The notes: generated by a model from the sequence alone, not told the origin. Shown: positions 1 to 10,200, counted from the stretch's first letter. The stretch: 64,000 bases of DNA from CG2-30-36-16 sp964372115 (GCA_964372115.1 CAYJPN010000006.1:134855-198854), one strand, 5' to 3'. Translations and numbers: made by a program.

Positions 1-1
1 A

Positions 2-349
2 GCTTTAGAATTTGTAAAATTTGCCGATACGATAATTGAAAAACAAAAGAAAAAAGTCAGTGCCCACTCACATTTAGATAGAGCATCTACTTCGGTTGCT
101 CTGAACATTTCTGAAGGAAATGGAAAATACACCAATAAAGATAAATGCCGCTACTTCGATATCGCCCGTGGATCTTCGCTTGAATGTGCTTCTTGTCTTG
201 ATATTCTCTTTATTAAAAATAAAATTAATAAAGTAGAATTGAACGAAGGGAAAGGCATTTTAAAAGAGATTGTCGCTATGCTGATTGGATTGATAAAAAG
301 TAAGTCGGTGAGAGTTTATGAAGATGATGGGGAGTATGGAAGAGAGTAA
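2..349 (+). CDS. four-helix-bundle protein (S23/IVP family), 5' truncated by window edge
   Basis: An open frame enters from the left edge and stops at TAA 347-349, giving 115 residues with no start inside the window. It carries SVALNISEGNGKYTNKDK followed by a helix containing RGSSLECASCLDIL. This is the hallmark of the small four-helix-bundle family once annotated as 23S-rRNA-intervening-sequence (S23) proteins. The family forms helical oligomers; its cellular role is not established. The tail (RVYEDDGEYGRE) is typical of family members. The next gene starts 49 bases downstream on the same strand but has its own strong ribosome site, so co-transcription is uncertain. Confidence in the family is good; no function is claimed. 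Confidence 0.82.
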   Translation, partial: ALEFVKFADTIIEKQKKKVSAHSHLDRASTSVALNISEGNGKYTNKDKCRYFDIARGSSLECASCLDILFIKNKINKVELNEGKGILKEIVAMLIGLIKSKSVRVYEDDGEYGRE

Positions 350-398
350 GAGTAAGAGTAAAAATACGATACAATTATATTTTAGGAGTTCTTAAAAA

Positions 399-1811
399 AT
401 GTCAACAAAACTTACTATAATTGGCGGAGGACCCGGCGGATATGCCGCGGCATTTTTAGCCGCCGATCTCGGAATGGAAGTTACTTTAATAGATAAAGAA
501 AAAAATCCGGGCGGAGTATGTCTCTACCGGGGCTGTATTCCATCTAAGGCTTTGCTTCATGTAGCAAAACTTTTAAACGAAGCTGAAGAAGCAAAAAACT
601 GGGGGATTGAATTCGGTAAACCCAAAATTGACGTGGATAAATTACGAGAATGGAAAAGCAGCGTTGTAACAAAACTTACCGGCGGATTAGGTGTACTTAC
701 CAAGCAGCGAAAAATAAATTACATTCAGGGTACGGCGAGTTTTATCAATTCATCAACCTTACAAATACGCAAAGCCGATGGTTCAACTGTAGATCATAAA
801 ATTGAAAAAGCAATTATTGCAACCGGCTCGCGCATTGCAACAATACCTTCACTTCAAATTGAAAGTAAGCGACTGCTAAATTCAACAACCTCACTCGATC
901 TTCCTGAAATTCCGAAATCGTTGCTTGTAATCGGCGGCGGTTACATCGGTTTGGAACTTGCTTCGGTTTACAGCGCGTTGGGCACAAAAGTGTCGGTCGT
1001 GGAAATGCTTCCGGGTCTGCTGCCTGGCGCTGATAGAGATCTTGTTATGCATCTTCAAAAAAGAATCGAAAAAAAATATGAAAAAATAATGCTGAACTCG
1101 CGGGTTACCGAAATGAAAGATACGGGCAGTTTCATCCAGGTTAAAATTGCCGACAAAGATGGAAACATAAATGAAAAAGATTTTGATTATGTCTTGATGT
1201 CAATTGGTAGAAAACCTGTAACCGAAGGTCTGGGGTTAGAATTTACACGCGTTAAGGTAAACGAACGCGGCTGGATAAAAGTCAACGCTCAGATGCAGAC
1301 CGATGATCCGAATATTTACGCGATTGGCGATATTGTAGGTGAACCGATGCTCGCGCATAAAGCATCGCACGAGGGTCGTGTTGCTGTTGAAGTAATTGCT
1401 GGACACAAAGCGGCATTTGAGCCAAAAGCAATACCCGGTGTAGTGTTTACCGATCCCGAAATTGCATGGGCTGGTTTAACTGAAACACAGGCAAAAGAAA
1501 AAGGGATTAAACACGAAGTTGCAAAATTCCCATGGGCTGCTTCAGGGCGCGCAACTACATTAGATAGATTTGACGGCGTAACCAAACTTATTATCGATCC
1601 GGATGATGAAAGAATTTTAGGAGTTGGAATTTGTGGACCGGGCGCCGGAGAACTAATTGCCGAAGGAACACTTGCAATTGAGATGGGCGCAAACGCAACC
1701 GACTTAAAACTAACAATTCATCCTCATCCAACTTTAAGTGAAACTGTTATGGAAGCGGCGGAAGTTTTCTTCGGGCAAAGCACCCACATGTACAGACCGA
1801 AAAGGAAATAA
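399..1811 (+). CDS. lpdA: dihydrolipoamide dehydrogenase (E3)
   Basis: FAD- and NAD-dependent disulfide oxidoreductase that reoxidises dihydrolipoyl groups of 2-oxoacid dehydrogenase or glycine-cleavage complexes in the cytoplasm. The 470 residues match the usual family length. Visible: N-terminal FAD Rossmann motif GGGPGGYAA (residues 9-17); redox disulfide CLYRGC (C41, C46); second, NAD-binding Rossmann motif GGGYIGLELAS near residue 180; FAD-contacting IYAIGD near 305; and the C-terminal dimer-interface catalytic pair in HPHPTLSE. The ATG at 399 follows TAGGAG with good spacing. No E1, E2 or glycine-cleavage gene is adjacent, so its partner complex is encoded elsewhere. The intact CxxxxC and His/Glu pair argue against mercuric or glutathione reductase. 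Confidence 0.95.
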   Translation: MSTKLTIIGGGPGGYAAAFLAADLGMEVTLIDKEKNPGGVCLYRGCIPSKALLHVAKLLNEAEEAKNWGIEFGKPKIDVDKLREWKSSVVTKLTGGLGVLTKQRKINYIQGTASFINSSTLQIRKADGSTVDHKIEKAIIATGSRIATIPSLQIESKRLLNSTTSLDLPEIPKSLLVIGGGYIGLELASVYSALGTKVSVVEMLPGLLPGADRDLVMHLQKRIEKKYEKIMLNSRVTEMKDTGSFIQVKIADKDGNINEKDFDYVLMSIGRKPVTEGLGLEFTRVKVNERGWIKVNAQMQTDDPNIYAIGDIVGEPMLAHKASHEGRVAVEVIAGHKAAFEPKAIPGVVFTDPEIAWAGLTETQAKEKGIKHEVAKFPWAASGRATTLDRFDGVTKLIIDPDDERILGVGICGPGAGELIAEGTLAIEMGANATDLKLTIHPHPTLSETVMEAAEVFFGQSTHMYRPKRK

Positions 1812-1865
1812 TTGTTTTATGTTTAATTCCCTTGAGGCATTCGATTGTGCCCCACTGGAAACGGC

Positions 1866-2255
1866 TTAATTTCTTAATAAAATATTTACCTGATCCAGTA
1901 CTTTTTCTGCTAATACAATTAAATCCTTACAAATAGTCTCATCGGGATAAAAGAAAGGAAGCGCACTGCCAACGGGATATTTTGACGGTAAATAAATACT
2001 ATCAAGAAAATCACAGTCGTCGTCGGAAAGCCCGGCATCCAAGCTGTATTCTGCTAAAGTATTTTTTAGTTCCATTATATTATGCGTCTTTTTAAACGGT
2101 ATAGACTTTTCAATAAATAAAGACTTTAAAGCCTTTTCTACTGACTGCTGGATATTGTGCAGGCAAGGATTATAAAGTTGACTATCGAGAAGAACTTTAG
2201 CTGCGTCAAAATTTTCTTGAGAATAATTTAACCAGTTTTTAGTTTCTTCTTGCAT
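1866..2255 (-). CDS. HEPN-domain protein (COG2250-like), partner of MNT nucleotidyltransferase
   Basis: A 129-residue all-helical protein. A longer frame exists to 2297, but the ATG at 2255 (MQEETKNWLNYSQ) gives the canonical HEPN beginning and only a 17-nt overlap with the upstream nucleotidyltransferase gene. The pattern of N-terminal ENFDAAKVLL, central VEKALKSLFIE and C-terminal LPSKYP followed by FYPDET and a final helix is that of the HEPN family. Translationally coupled MNT/HEPN pairs are known as type VII toxin-antitoxin systems, in which the MNT enzyme AMPylates the HEPN toxin. The RNase motif Rx4-6H seen in HepT-type toxins is not evident here, so this may be the COG2250 substrate-binding type rather than an active RNase. 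HEPN assignment is strong; toxin function is open. Confidence 0.8.
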   Translation of the reverse strand: MQEETKNWLNYSQENFDAAKVLLDSQLYNPCLHNIQQSVEKALKSLFIEKSIPFKKTHNIMELKNTLAEYSLDAGLSDDDCDFLDSIYLPSKYPVGSALPFFYPDETICKDLIVLAEKVLDQVNILLRN

Positions 2256-2538
2256 AAATAACTTCTCCGGTTTCAATTTCACTCGAAAAGAAACCATTTT
2301 TATTTTTTTCTACTATTGGGAAAATATCTACCGCTATTTCTTTGGAGATTTTTCTGATGAGTTTTCTATATTTTAATGCTAAGTTTAGATAGCTGTCTTT
2401 ACTGCTCTGAACCACGGCAATATCAATGTCGTTGGGGTATTCGGAGCGGGTAAATGAGCCAAAAATAATAATGCTCTCAATCTCTTCTTCTCCTTTTAAC
2501 AGTTCAACAATTTTATTTTTTAACTCGATCTTATTCAT
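2239..2538 (-). CDS. MNT-type nucleotidyltransferase domain protein
   Basis: A 99-residue minimal nucleotidyltransferase. The polymerase-beta-fold active site is visible as FGSFTRSEYPNDIDIAVV, with Gly-Ser and the two metal-binding aspartates of NDID. A third candidate aspartate lies in EIAVDIFPI. Stand-alone MNTs paired with HEPN proteins transfer nucleotides, often AMP, to the partner. The stop codon (2239-2241) lies inside the start of the HEPN gene, so the pair is an operon with the enzyme first. Motif and length are typical; whether the pair acts as toxin-antitoxin cannot be told from sequence alone. Confidence 0.83.
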   Translation of the reverse strand: MNKIELKNKIVELLKGEEEIESIIIFGSFTRSEYPNDIDIAVVQSSKDSYLNLALKYRKLIRKISKEIAVDIFPIVEKNKNGFFSSEIETGEVIYARRN

Positions 2539-2749
2539 TTTGGTTTTTCATATCGTTAGCTTAAATATAGAACAATGATTACTTATTTTCCACTTAGTGC
2601 CTGAGTATTCAACTTCGTGTGTATTCAACTTTGTGCAATAATTGGCATAAAATTTTTAACAAAAACATGATGAATAATAGAAACGCGTAATTATACCATC
2701 TCCCCTGAATTTTTTGGGGGTATACGGTTGAGGAATTTATCTGGCAGCA

Positions 2750-4279
2750 TTAACATAATGAAGAATTGTAATCAGAATCTATGTCATCCTTAAAAATATT
2801 TTTACCAAGATTTGGTTTTAGATTAATACAAATAAAAAAATCACCGAACTTAAATATTTTATATTTTTTAAAGCTAGTAGTTTCTTGAATAATTTTATTT
2901 AATAATAGTTTTGGGCATTTTTGAATTATAAAAAGTTGAATATCACCAAAATAAACTGAATTCAATTTACTAAATAAGAAAAACATATTACGAACAAATG
3001 GATTCTGAATTGTTGGACAATCAAAGGTTAAAGTATCTTCAAAGAGTCTTTCAACCTCAAACGAGATAGAATTTTCTTTTATTTCTTTAACAATAATTTT
3101 TTCGAAAAAATTTCGAACAGCGTCTACTTCTGAATAAAAATAAGAATCTTCATCATCACCGTAATTATCATATTCGTCTAACAACTCTTCGTCTATGGCA
3201 AACTCACGCTCAGCTAATTCGAAGTTTTCTTCATATTTTTCTCTTGTATCAAGGGAATCCCAATAATCCGGATATTCGTTGGGTTCTTCTTCTTCATCAA
3301 ACGAAGAGTTAAGATGGTAGTCAGTGGATAAATCTTCAGCGCTTAAAGATGCTTTAGGAAAAAGAATTTCTTTGGTAGGTAAATATGTAATTTCAGATAG
3401 TTCCTGCTCTCTTTCAGGTTCAGAACCATAATCATCATTTGAAACATATATTAAATTATCAAGAGGAGAAGAACAATTGCAAGGATTATCTAATACTTTA
3501 ATAGTGTCGATAGTTGAAATATAAATGGAAAGCAACTCAGTGGATGATATAAAAATAGAATAAACGTCAAAGGATGAAATTTTAAAATCTATACCAGATG
3601 AGAGAAGGGGAAGCTTGGGAACGGGAAATATTCTATCCTCAAATGTAAAAAATAACTGCTCATTATTTTCGGAATAAATTTGTGAGAGATCAAAACTCTG
3701 AAAAATATATGCATACCCTTTAATATTAATATAATTGAAATCGCCAATCATAACATTGCATCCCTTATTTCGGTTACAAAATGACACGTAAGAATTAACC
3801 ATTGGGAATAATATAGAATGACCAGGAGGCAGATTGAGCATTATATATTCTTTGATATTTTTACTTTGCCGAGAAGTTTGATAAAAACCTTTAAAAATAG
3901 AGTAATCGTTAACAAATGCATCTGAGTAATTAGAAATAGATCTTAAAAAATATATATAAAAACCCTTAAAGGATATAAGAAATTGAATAAACCAGTTATC
4001 ATATTCCCAGTCATGTAATTTATTATATTTTTTACGACTTAGTATTTGATTGATTTCTCGGCTTGTAATAAAAATAGTGTAACTTGTATTTATAATTTTA
4101 CAATTTATGGTCAACCCATGTGTACAAGCATGAGGGTAATAAACATTTTCCTCAAACTTAATAGGAAGCTCATAAATTTTATTACCTACTTTAAATTTTG
4201 TAAGAAGCTTATCTTTAGCAGAATCAAATTTAATATCAAGGAAATAAATACTAGCTGTTTCAATTATATTAGAGTTCAT
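2750..4279 (-). CDS. hypothetical protein, AT-rich orphan with acidic middle
   Basis: A 509-residue open frame starting at ATG 4279 (MNSNIIETASIYFLD). The frame continues to a TTG at 4318, but the ATG is preferred. I recognise no family. The N-terminal half is rich in aromatic residues and short beta-like stretches. Residues about 300-400 are strikingly acidic (runs such as DEEEEPNEYPDYWDS and LDEYDNYGDDEDS). The C-terminal 100 residues look globular. No signal peptide and no clear membrane segment. Codon use is more A/T-biased than in neighbouring housekeeping genes, and the gene is flanked by non-coding DNA, which would fit recent acquisition. A long uninterrupted frame supports a real gene; function unknown. 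Confidence 0.6.
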   Translation of the reverse strand: MNSNIIETASIYFLDIKFDSAKDKLLTKFKVGNKIYELPIKFEENVYYPHACTHGLTINCKIINTSYTIFITSREINQILSRKKYNKLHDWEYDNWFIQFLISFKGFYIYFLRSISNYSDAFVNDYSIFKGFYQTSRQSKNIKEYIMLNLPPGHSILFPMVNSYVSFCNRNKGCNVMIGDFNYINIKGYAYIFQSFDLSQIYSENNEQLFFTFEDRIFPVPKLPLLSSGIDFKISSFDVYSIFISSTELLSIYISTIDTIKVLDNPCNCSSPLDNLIYVSNDDYGSEPEREQELSEITYLPTKEILFPKASLSAEDLSTDYHLNSSFDEEEEPNEYPDYWDSLDTREKYEENFELAEREFAIDEELLDEYDNYGDDEDSYFYSEVDAVRNFFEKIIVKEIKENSISFEVERLFEDTLTFDCPTIQNPFVRNMFFLFSKLNSVYFGDIQLFIIQKCPKLLLNKIIQETTSFKKYKIFKFGDFFICINLKPNLGKNIFKDDIDSDYNSSLC

Positions 4280-5143
4280 AGAATGTTTTAGATTTATTTT
4301 TATAATAAATATAACCAAAATGAAGGATAATTGTAAAAATTGAAAGTGTTAAAAATGATATTCATCCATTAACTAACGGATTGTGGCCGACAAACCGCCA
4401 TTATCATGGCTTCGCATGTTTCGTTGCCTACTCATGCGCATGATTCAGTCCCGTGCTGGTGTTTAGTCTTTGCACGTGCCGGATTGTCCAGCTTGGTTAT
4501 ATTAGCTTTGCTTGTCACACTCATATCAAACTCATTAGTCTCTGTACACAATTACAAAATATTCTGAAAAAAAAAGTTTCGTTATCTAATATTGCAAGTT
4601 GTTGATAGATATTTTAAGATATAAAAACTAGAATTATTTTTTATTAAAATAATGCGAAATTAATTCTCATCTGTTGCGTCGTACTTGCAAATAGATGAAG
4701 ACGATATCTTATCCTCGCTCTAAAGTCTAGATTTTACGTTTGGAAAATACTCAAATTGTTTCTCTTATTTATGCGAACAAGTAATTTAGAGTCTGCCAGC
4801 ATAAGAAAGTAGAAAACAGACAAATGAACGACACTTTAATTAGTATCTACACACAGGAAAGAACTCTTAAAATAATTTTTCTATGCAGAGGTTTTGTCTA
4901 ACCAATACATTTCCATGTGTAACATCGGTCAGCCCTTTTCTAGGATAATCACCTGTTGCCAAGATAACTTTTACATTAGATGCTCGATCCGGGGGAGCCC
5001 CTAATTATTTTAACTTATTTGATGTTGCCACCTTCGTTTTATAAAGTATTTGTGAAAATTTAACGTAATTTCTATTGCTTTTAATATTTGGTCGATTTAT
5101 ATTTGCCGCCAATATAATTAGTAAAATTGTTAAAAAGGTTTTT
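4280..5143. other. long intergenic region with hairpins, no supported gene
   Basis: About 860 bases between the orphan gene and the Lrp-type regulator. I see no convincing coding frame. The stretch 4370-4520 is less AT-rich than its surroundings and has structure: an imperfect stem at 4378-4398 (CGGATTGT against ACAAACCG), a perfect 12-nt palindrome TCATGCGCATGA at 4432-4443, and a second copy of CGGATTGT near 4480. This could be the remnant of a mobile or integron-like element, or an untranslated structured RNA. Nothing is identified with confidence. Confidence 0.35.
4378..4398. repeat. imperfect hairpin in intergenic DNA
   Basis: CGGATTGT pairs with ACAAACCG with one mismatch across a 5-nt loop. 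CGGATTGT recurs near 4480. Neither copy is next to a T-run, so it is not an obvious terminator. Confidence 0.4.
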
Positions 5144-5602
5144 ATGCTTGATGTAATAGATATTCAAATTTTGAATATGCTTCAAAAAGAAGGTCGGACA
5201 AAACGGAGTCAGCTTGCCGAAGCAGTTGGATTATCAATCCCTTCTTTGAGTGAACGGCTAAACAAACTTGAGGAAAAAAGCATAATAGAAGGTTACCATG
5301 CAAAACTGGATAAAAAAGTTTTCGGGTATGATATAATGGCTTTTATACTTGTTGTAATGGATTCATCAAAACATTATAATGAACTTATAAAACGTGTAAA
5401 GAGCAACCCTCTTATTATCGAATGCCACTCTGTACTTGGCGAAGGCTCGCACATGTTAAAAGCAATAACAAAAAATACCGAAGCGCTCGAAAAACTTTTA
5501 AGTGAAATACAGGCATGGACGGGTGTGATGGCAACAAAAACAACATTTGTGCTATCTACTATAAAAGAAACAACTGAAATTGAAATAACAAATCAAAAAT
5601 AG
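5144..5602 (+). CDS. Lrp/AsnC-family transcriptional regulator
   Basis: A 152-residue regulator. The open frame can be extended to 5075, but the ATG at 5144 (MLDVIDIQILNMLQKEGR) matches the conserved family start and has AAAAGG upstream. Residues 1-55 form the winged helix-turn-helix (RSQLAEAVGLSIPSLSERLNKLEE). Residues about 65-150 form the RAM/ligand-binding domain (VLGEGSHMLKAITKN). Lrp proteins bind DNA as dimers to octamers and respond to amino acids. The glutamine synthetase gene starts 14 bases after its stop, so the two are almost certainly co-transcribed. It may therefore regulate nitrogen assimilation or its own operon in response to an amino acid such as glutamine; that is inference from position. 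Confidence 0.9.
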   Translation: MLDVIDIQILNMLQKEGRTKRSQLAEAVGLSIPSLSERLNKLEEKSIIEGYHAKLDKKVFGYDIMAFILVVMDSSKHYNELIKRVKSNPLIIECHSVLGEGSHMLKAITKNTEALEKLLSEIQAWTGVMATKTTFVLSTIKETTEIEITNQK

Positions 5603-5616
5603 AAACTGGAGAAAAA

Positions 5617-7044
5617 ATGGCTAAAACATTATCGAAATCGGAAATGGTGCTAAAATTTATAAAAGACAAAAATATTCAATTTGTAGATATGAAGTTTATG
5701 GACTTCCCCGGTCAGTGGCAGCACTTTACTGTTCCGGTAAGTCAGTTTGATGCCGGCTCGTTTGAGGATGGCTTTGGATTCGACGGTTCATCACTTCGCG
5801 GATGGAAAGCAATAAACGAAAGCGATATGCTTATTATCCCCGACGCAGAAACAATGTTTTTTGATCCCTTTATTGAAGCGCCGACAATAAGTCTTATATG
5901 CGATGTTTACGAACCCGCAACAAAAGAAAAATACAGCCGTTGCCCGAGAAATATTGTGCAGAAAGCTCAAGCTTTTCTCGTTTCAACCGGTATTGCCGAT
6001 ACTGTTTATTTCGGTCCGGAAGCTGAGTTTTTTATCTTTGATGATGTCCGCTTCGATTCGAAACCAAATGGATGTTTTTATATGGTCGATTCGGTTGAAG
6101 GAAGATGGAACAGCGGTAAAGAGGAAGCCCCGAATCTCGGGTATAAACCGCGCTACAAAGAAGGATACTTTCCTGTACCGCCAACAGATCATTTGATGGA
6201 TTTGCGTAACGAGATGGTGCAAAATTTAATTGAGTGCGGTATTGACGTAGAAGCTCAGCATCACGAAGTTGCAAGCGGCGGACAGTGCGAAATCGATCTT
6301 CGTTTTCAGCCTATACTAAAAGCAGCCGATCAGCTTTTAATGTTCAAATATATTGTAAAAAATACGGCTCATAAAAACGGGCGCACAGTAACGTATATGC
6401 CCAAACCAATTGTCGGCGATAACGGGAGCGGCATGCACGTGCATACAAGTTTGTGGAAAAAAGGCAAACCGCTTTTTGCAGGCAACGGCTATGCCGGGTT
6501 AAGTGAAATGGCGTTGTATTTTATCGGTGGACTGTTAAAACATGCCGCTTCGTTAATTGCGTTTACAAACCCCACTACCAATTCGTTTAAGCGTCTCGTT
6601 CCCGGTTTTGAAGCGCCTGTAAATCTTGCTTATTCTCAGCGTAACCGAAGCGCGGCAATACGCATACCGATGTACTCTAACAGTCCGAAAGCAAAACGCG
6701 TTGAGTTCAGATGCCCCGATCCGTCAAGCAATCCTTATCTTGCGTTCTCCGCAATTTTGATGGCTGGCTTAGACGGTATATTAAACCGTATCGATCCCGG
6801 TGATCCGCTTGACAAAGACATTTACGATATGGCGCCTGAGGAATTAAAAAATGTTCCTTCAACACCGGGCAGTTTGAATGAAGCTTTAAAAGCTCTTGCA
6901 GAAGATCATGAATATCTTTTAAGAGGAGATGTGTTTACTGAAGATGTAATTGACACATGGATAAAATATAAAGTTGAAAGAGAAATAAAACCGATGGCGC
7001 TGCAGCCGCATCCATACGAGTTTAATTTATATTATGACGTTTAG
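5617..7044 (+). CDS. glnA: glutamine synthetase, type I
   Basis: ATP-dependent ligation of ammonia to glutamate, the main entry of nitrogen into metabolism. The 475 residues fit GSI. Visible: beta-grasp DGSSLRGW (residues 56-63); metal ligands in GPEAEFF (133-139); Glu ligands in QHHEVASGGQCEIDLRF; the ATP/ammonia site NGSGMHVHTSLW (269-280); the glutamate-binding loop around NPTTNSFKRLVPG (318-330); and RNRSAAIRIP. The position of the E. coli adenylylation tyrosine is filled by Y403 in KDIYDMAPEE, so control by GlnE-type adenylylation is possible; no glnE is in this window. The ribosome site CTGGAG precedes ATG 5617. It follows the Lrp-type regulator by 14 nt and is followed by two tandem hairpins. 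Confidence 0.97.
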   Translation: MAKTLSKSEMVLKFIKDKNIQFVDMKFMDFPGQWQHFTVPVSQFDAGSFEDGFGFDGSSLRGWKAINESDMLIIPDAETMFFDPFIEAPTISLICDVYEPATKEKYSRCPRNIVQKAQAFLVSTGIADTVYFGPEAEFFIFDDVRFDSKPNGCFYMVDSVEGRWNSGKEEAPNLGYKPRYKEGYFPVPPTDHLMDLRNEMVQNLIECGIDVEAQHHEVASGGQCEIDLRFQPILKAADQLLMFKYIVKNTAHKNGRTVTYMPKPIVGDNGSGMHVHTSLWKKGKPLFAGNGYAGLSEMALYFIGGLLKHAASLIAFTNPTTNSFKRLVPGFEAPVNLAYSQRNRSAAIRIPMYSNSPKAKRVEFRCPDPSSNPYLAFSAILMAGLDGILNRIDPGDPLDKDIYDMAPEELKNVPSTPGSLNEALKALAEDHEYLLRGDVFTEDVIDTWIKYKVEREIKPMALQPHPYEFNLYYDV

Positions 7045-7068
7045 TGACGTGGTGAATAGATAGAGACC

Positions 7069-7090
7069 AGCAGAATAATTTTATTCTGCT
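7069..7090 (+). terminator. perfect hairpin after glnA
   Basis: A perfect 10-bp inverted repeat (AGCAGAATAA / TTATTCTGCT) with a 2-nt centre, 24 nt after the glnA stop and immediately before the T-tailed terminator. It may stabilise the mRNA 3' end or extend the terminator. Confidence 0.5.
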
Positions 7091-7091
7091 T

Positions 7092-7120
7092 AAGCCGGTG
7101 TTTACACGCCGGCTTTTTTT
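7092..7120 (+). terminator. rho-independent terminator of the Lrp-glnA operon
   Basis: A GC-rich stem (AAGCCGG with CCGGCTT, plus flanking TGT/ACA pairing) followed by TTTTTTT. Classic intrinsic terminator placed about 50 nt after the glnA stop. Confidence 0.85.
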
Positions 7121-7256
7121 ATTTGCAGGGTGTTTCAATCCCAAAACAAAAATACTGTTGAGGATATTATGTTGTTTCAGTTTCTGAATTAATTCCTTAT
7201 TTGAAGTATATTTATTCTTAAAAATTTTAACATTAATATTTTTTGCTTGATAAATT

Positions 7257-10200
7257 ATGAGTCTTTTTCCCGGTATAATAAAAAACTTTTTTACACCAAT
7301 AATTGCGCAAAGGGGTAAGAGTTATTTCAATTTTAAATTGGTTGAAAACTTCAGAATTATAGACGATTATTTTACAGCTACGGTCAGAGGCTCAAAAGAC
7401 TATTTTGTAAAAATTGCTTTTGCAGAGGATCTTGAACCGATTGATATGCAATGCACCTGCCCTTACTTTGATACCGCAGAGTGTAAACACCTGGCTGCAT
7501 TTTTATACTATTTAAATGCTCTTGGCTATTTTGACCCAGAAAAAAAATTGCACGAATTAAAGGAAACAGTTCAACAAACCTTTGATTTTGTACTCCCTTT
7601 TAACTTAAAAGAAACAAATTTTATTACGCATCTTTCACAAGAAGAATTAGCAAAAAGAAAATTAGAGTCGGAAACCGCTGCGTTAAAATCCATTTTTTCC
7701 CCGTTTGTTTACAGCAAAAATCATTTGAGCAAAGAAAAGAAAGTTATATTCAAAATGGGTTATGCTATTACAGCGGAACATTCAAGGTTATCAATAAAAC
7801 CGGTAAGACAAAGGCTAAAAGAAGATGGAACCGTTTCTTCGGTAGACACCGCTTCAAAAATTGATTATGATAACGTTATGCCTGTTAGTTTCGAAGAAAG
7901 AATATTACTCGACTATTTATCCGATCGTGGCTATGAGACGTATTACTTTGGTTTTTATAATTCTTCAGCAGAGGAAATTAGACACAGAAACAGATTAGCC
8001 GAAATTCTTAATTTTCTTCCGGGCAAGGATGTATATTTATACAATTATTATAAGTATGAAAAAGTTAACGTTTTACAAGCTGCGGCAAAAGCGCGTTTGC
8101 AAATTGAAGACGGCGGAAATAGTTTATCGATAAAATTAATAATTGAATTCGAGGGTAATCAAATTACCTCTCCGGATGGGCTCATGCCGGTTCTCGATGA
8201 TCCGCTTTGGGTTTTATTAAATAAAAATATTTTTAAGATAAACAACCTTAGTTTCAGTCAATTTTTAGTCTTTTCCGAAAAAAAATTTTGTGTCGATATT
8301 CCAACCTGGTTTATAACAACTTTCGAAAACGATCTTCTTCCGAAGATTGCATCAAGGCTTCCTATAATCTCCTCAAAATATGAGGTTGAAGAAATACACG
8401 CTACTCCGAAAAAAAAAATATTATTATCAGAAAACGATTCGAAGCTGCTTATTAAAATACAATTTGAATATACAGGCAACGAACTTGCTTATAACCCTGC
8501 AGAAGAGTTTACATCAATATTCAATAACGGTAAAATATTTACGGTACATAGAGACAAGGAGTTTGAACAAACAGCTTATGAAAGTATCAAAACACTTTAT
8601 GTAAAGGAGATAGAAGCGGGTGTTTTTACACCAAGACAGAAGCCTATTGATTTTCTTCTTAACAATTTCGAAAGTTTAAAGGAAATGGGTTTTGAAATTT
8701 TAGGACAGGATAAATTAAAATCATTTAAAGTAAACACTGCTTTTCCAAAAGTTTCATTCAAAGTTACCTCCGGTATTGACTGGTTCGATTTGGATACAAA
8801 AATAGACTTTAATGGAACATCGGTAGCTTTTTCAGAATTAACCGTGGCAATAAAGAGTAAAAAACATTATGTTAAATTATCCGACGGCTCTACCGGAATT
8901 TTACCCTCGGAATGGATGGAAAAATTCAAGCACTCGCTTACTTTCGGCGAAGCGCACGAGTCTAAAATTCGTTTCTCTCATATTCAAGCACTTGCATTAG
9001 ACTCGATAATTGAAGATACCGACAACTTTAAAGGAGATAAAATATTTAAAGATCGTGTAAAAAAACTTAAATCGTTTGAGAAACTTAAACATTGCGAGTT
9101 GCCTAAAAATTTTATCGGTACGCTTCGCGATTATCAAAAATCGGGTTTCGATTGGTTTTATTTTCTCAAAGAATATTCCTTCGGCGGTATACTTGCGGAT
9201 GACATGGGGCTTGGAAAAACCATTCAGGCTATTTCACTTTTACTGAAAGAAAAAGCGGAAAACAAAAAATACACTAACCTTATAATTACCCCTACTTCTG
9301 TAGTGTTTAATTGGATTGATGAAATAAGCAAATTTGCACCTTCTCTTTCTGTTTTAAACCATACCGGTATTGAGAGAGTTAAAGGCAACGAACAACATCT
9401 AAACAATTACGATGTTGTAATAACAAGTTATGGTGTTACATTGCGCGATTATAAGTTTCTTAGCGGTTTCCAATTTCATTATATCATTTTAGATGAATCG
9501 CAGAAAATCAAAAATCCTCTTTCCAAAACCGGTAAAGCAGTACGAAACCTAAAGTCAGGTTATCGGCTATGTTTAACAGGAACACCTATTGAAAACAACT
9601 TAACGGAATTATGGTCGCAGATGACATTCTTAAACCCCGGGCTGCTTGGTTCATATAAAAAATTCACCGAATCTTTTGTTAAGGGTATTCAAAAAAGCGA
9701 GAATGCAAACGCAACAGACATACTAAAAAAAACTATTTATCCTTTTGTATTGCGGCGTACCAAGGATTTGGTTGCCAAAGAGCTGCCTCCAAAAAGCGAA
9801 TCAATTCACTATTGCGAAATGGAAAAAGATCAGGCTCGATTTTATAATTTGTGGAAAGACTCCATTCGTTACGAAATTATGAAAGAGATAGAAACCAAGG
9901 GAATTAAAAAAAGCGGTTTTAAAGTTTTGGAGGGATTGCTTCGGCTTAGGCAAATTTGCAATCACCCGGTTTTAGTGGATGGCAGTTACAAAAAGAAGTC
10001 GAGCAAATTTGAGGAATTCAAAGCAATGATTACTAAAGTTGTTGCAGAAGGGCACAAAATTCTTATCTTTTCGCAGTTTGTTCAAATGTTAGAAATTATG
10101 AGAGAGTACCTCGATAAAGAACAAATTAAATATGAATTTCTTACTGGAAGAACAACAAATAGAGAGGAGCGTATAAAGAATTTTAAAGAAACAGATGGAA

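Noticed and set aside
1316..1585. 89-aa open frame antisense to lpdA
   Set aside because: Shadow of the lpdA reading frame; composition reflects the complementary strand only.
4046..4291. 81-aa open frame antisense to the orphan gene
   Set aside because: Low-complexity shadow with no ribosome site.
4370..4520. Integron attC-like site
   Set aside because: The core sites RYYYAAC/GTTRRRY are not present at matching positions, and no integrase or cassette array is seen.
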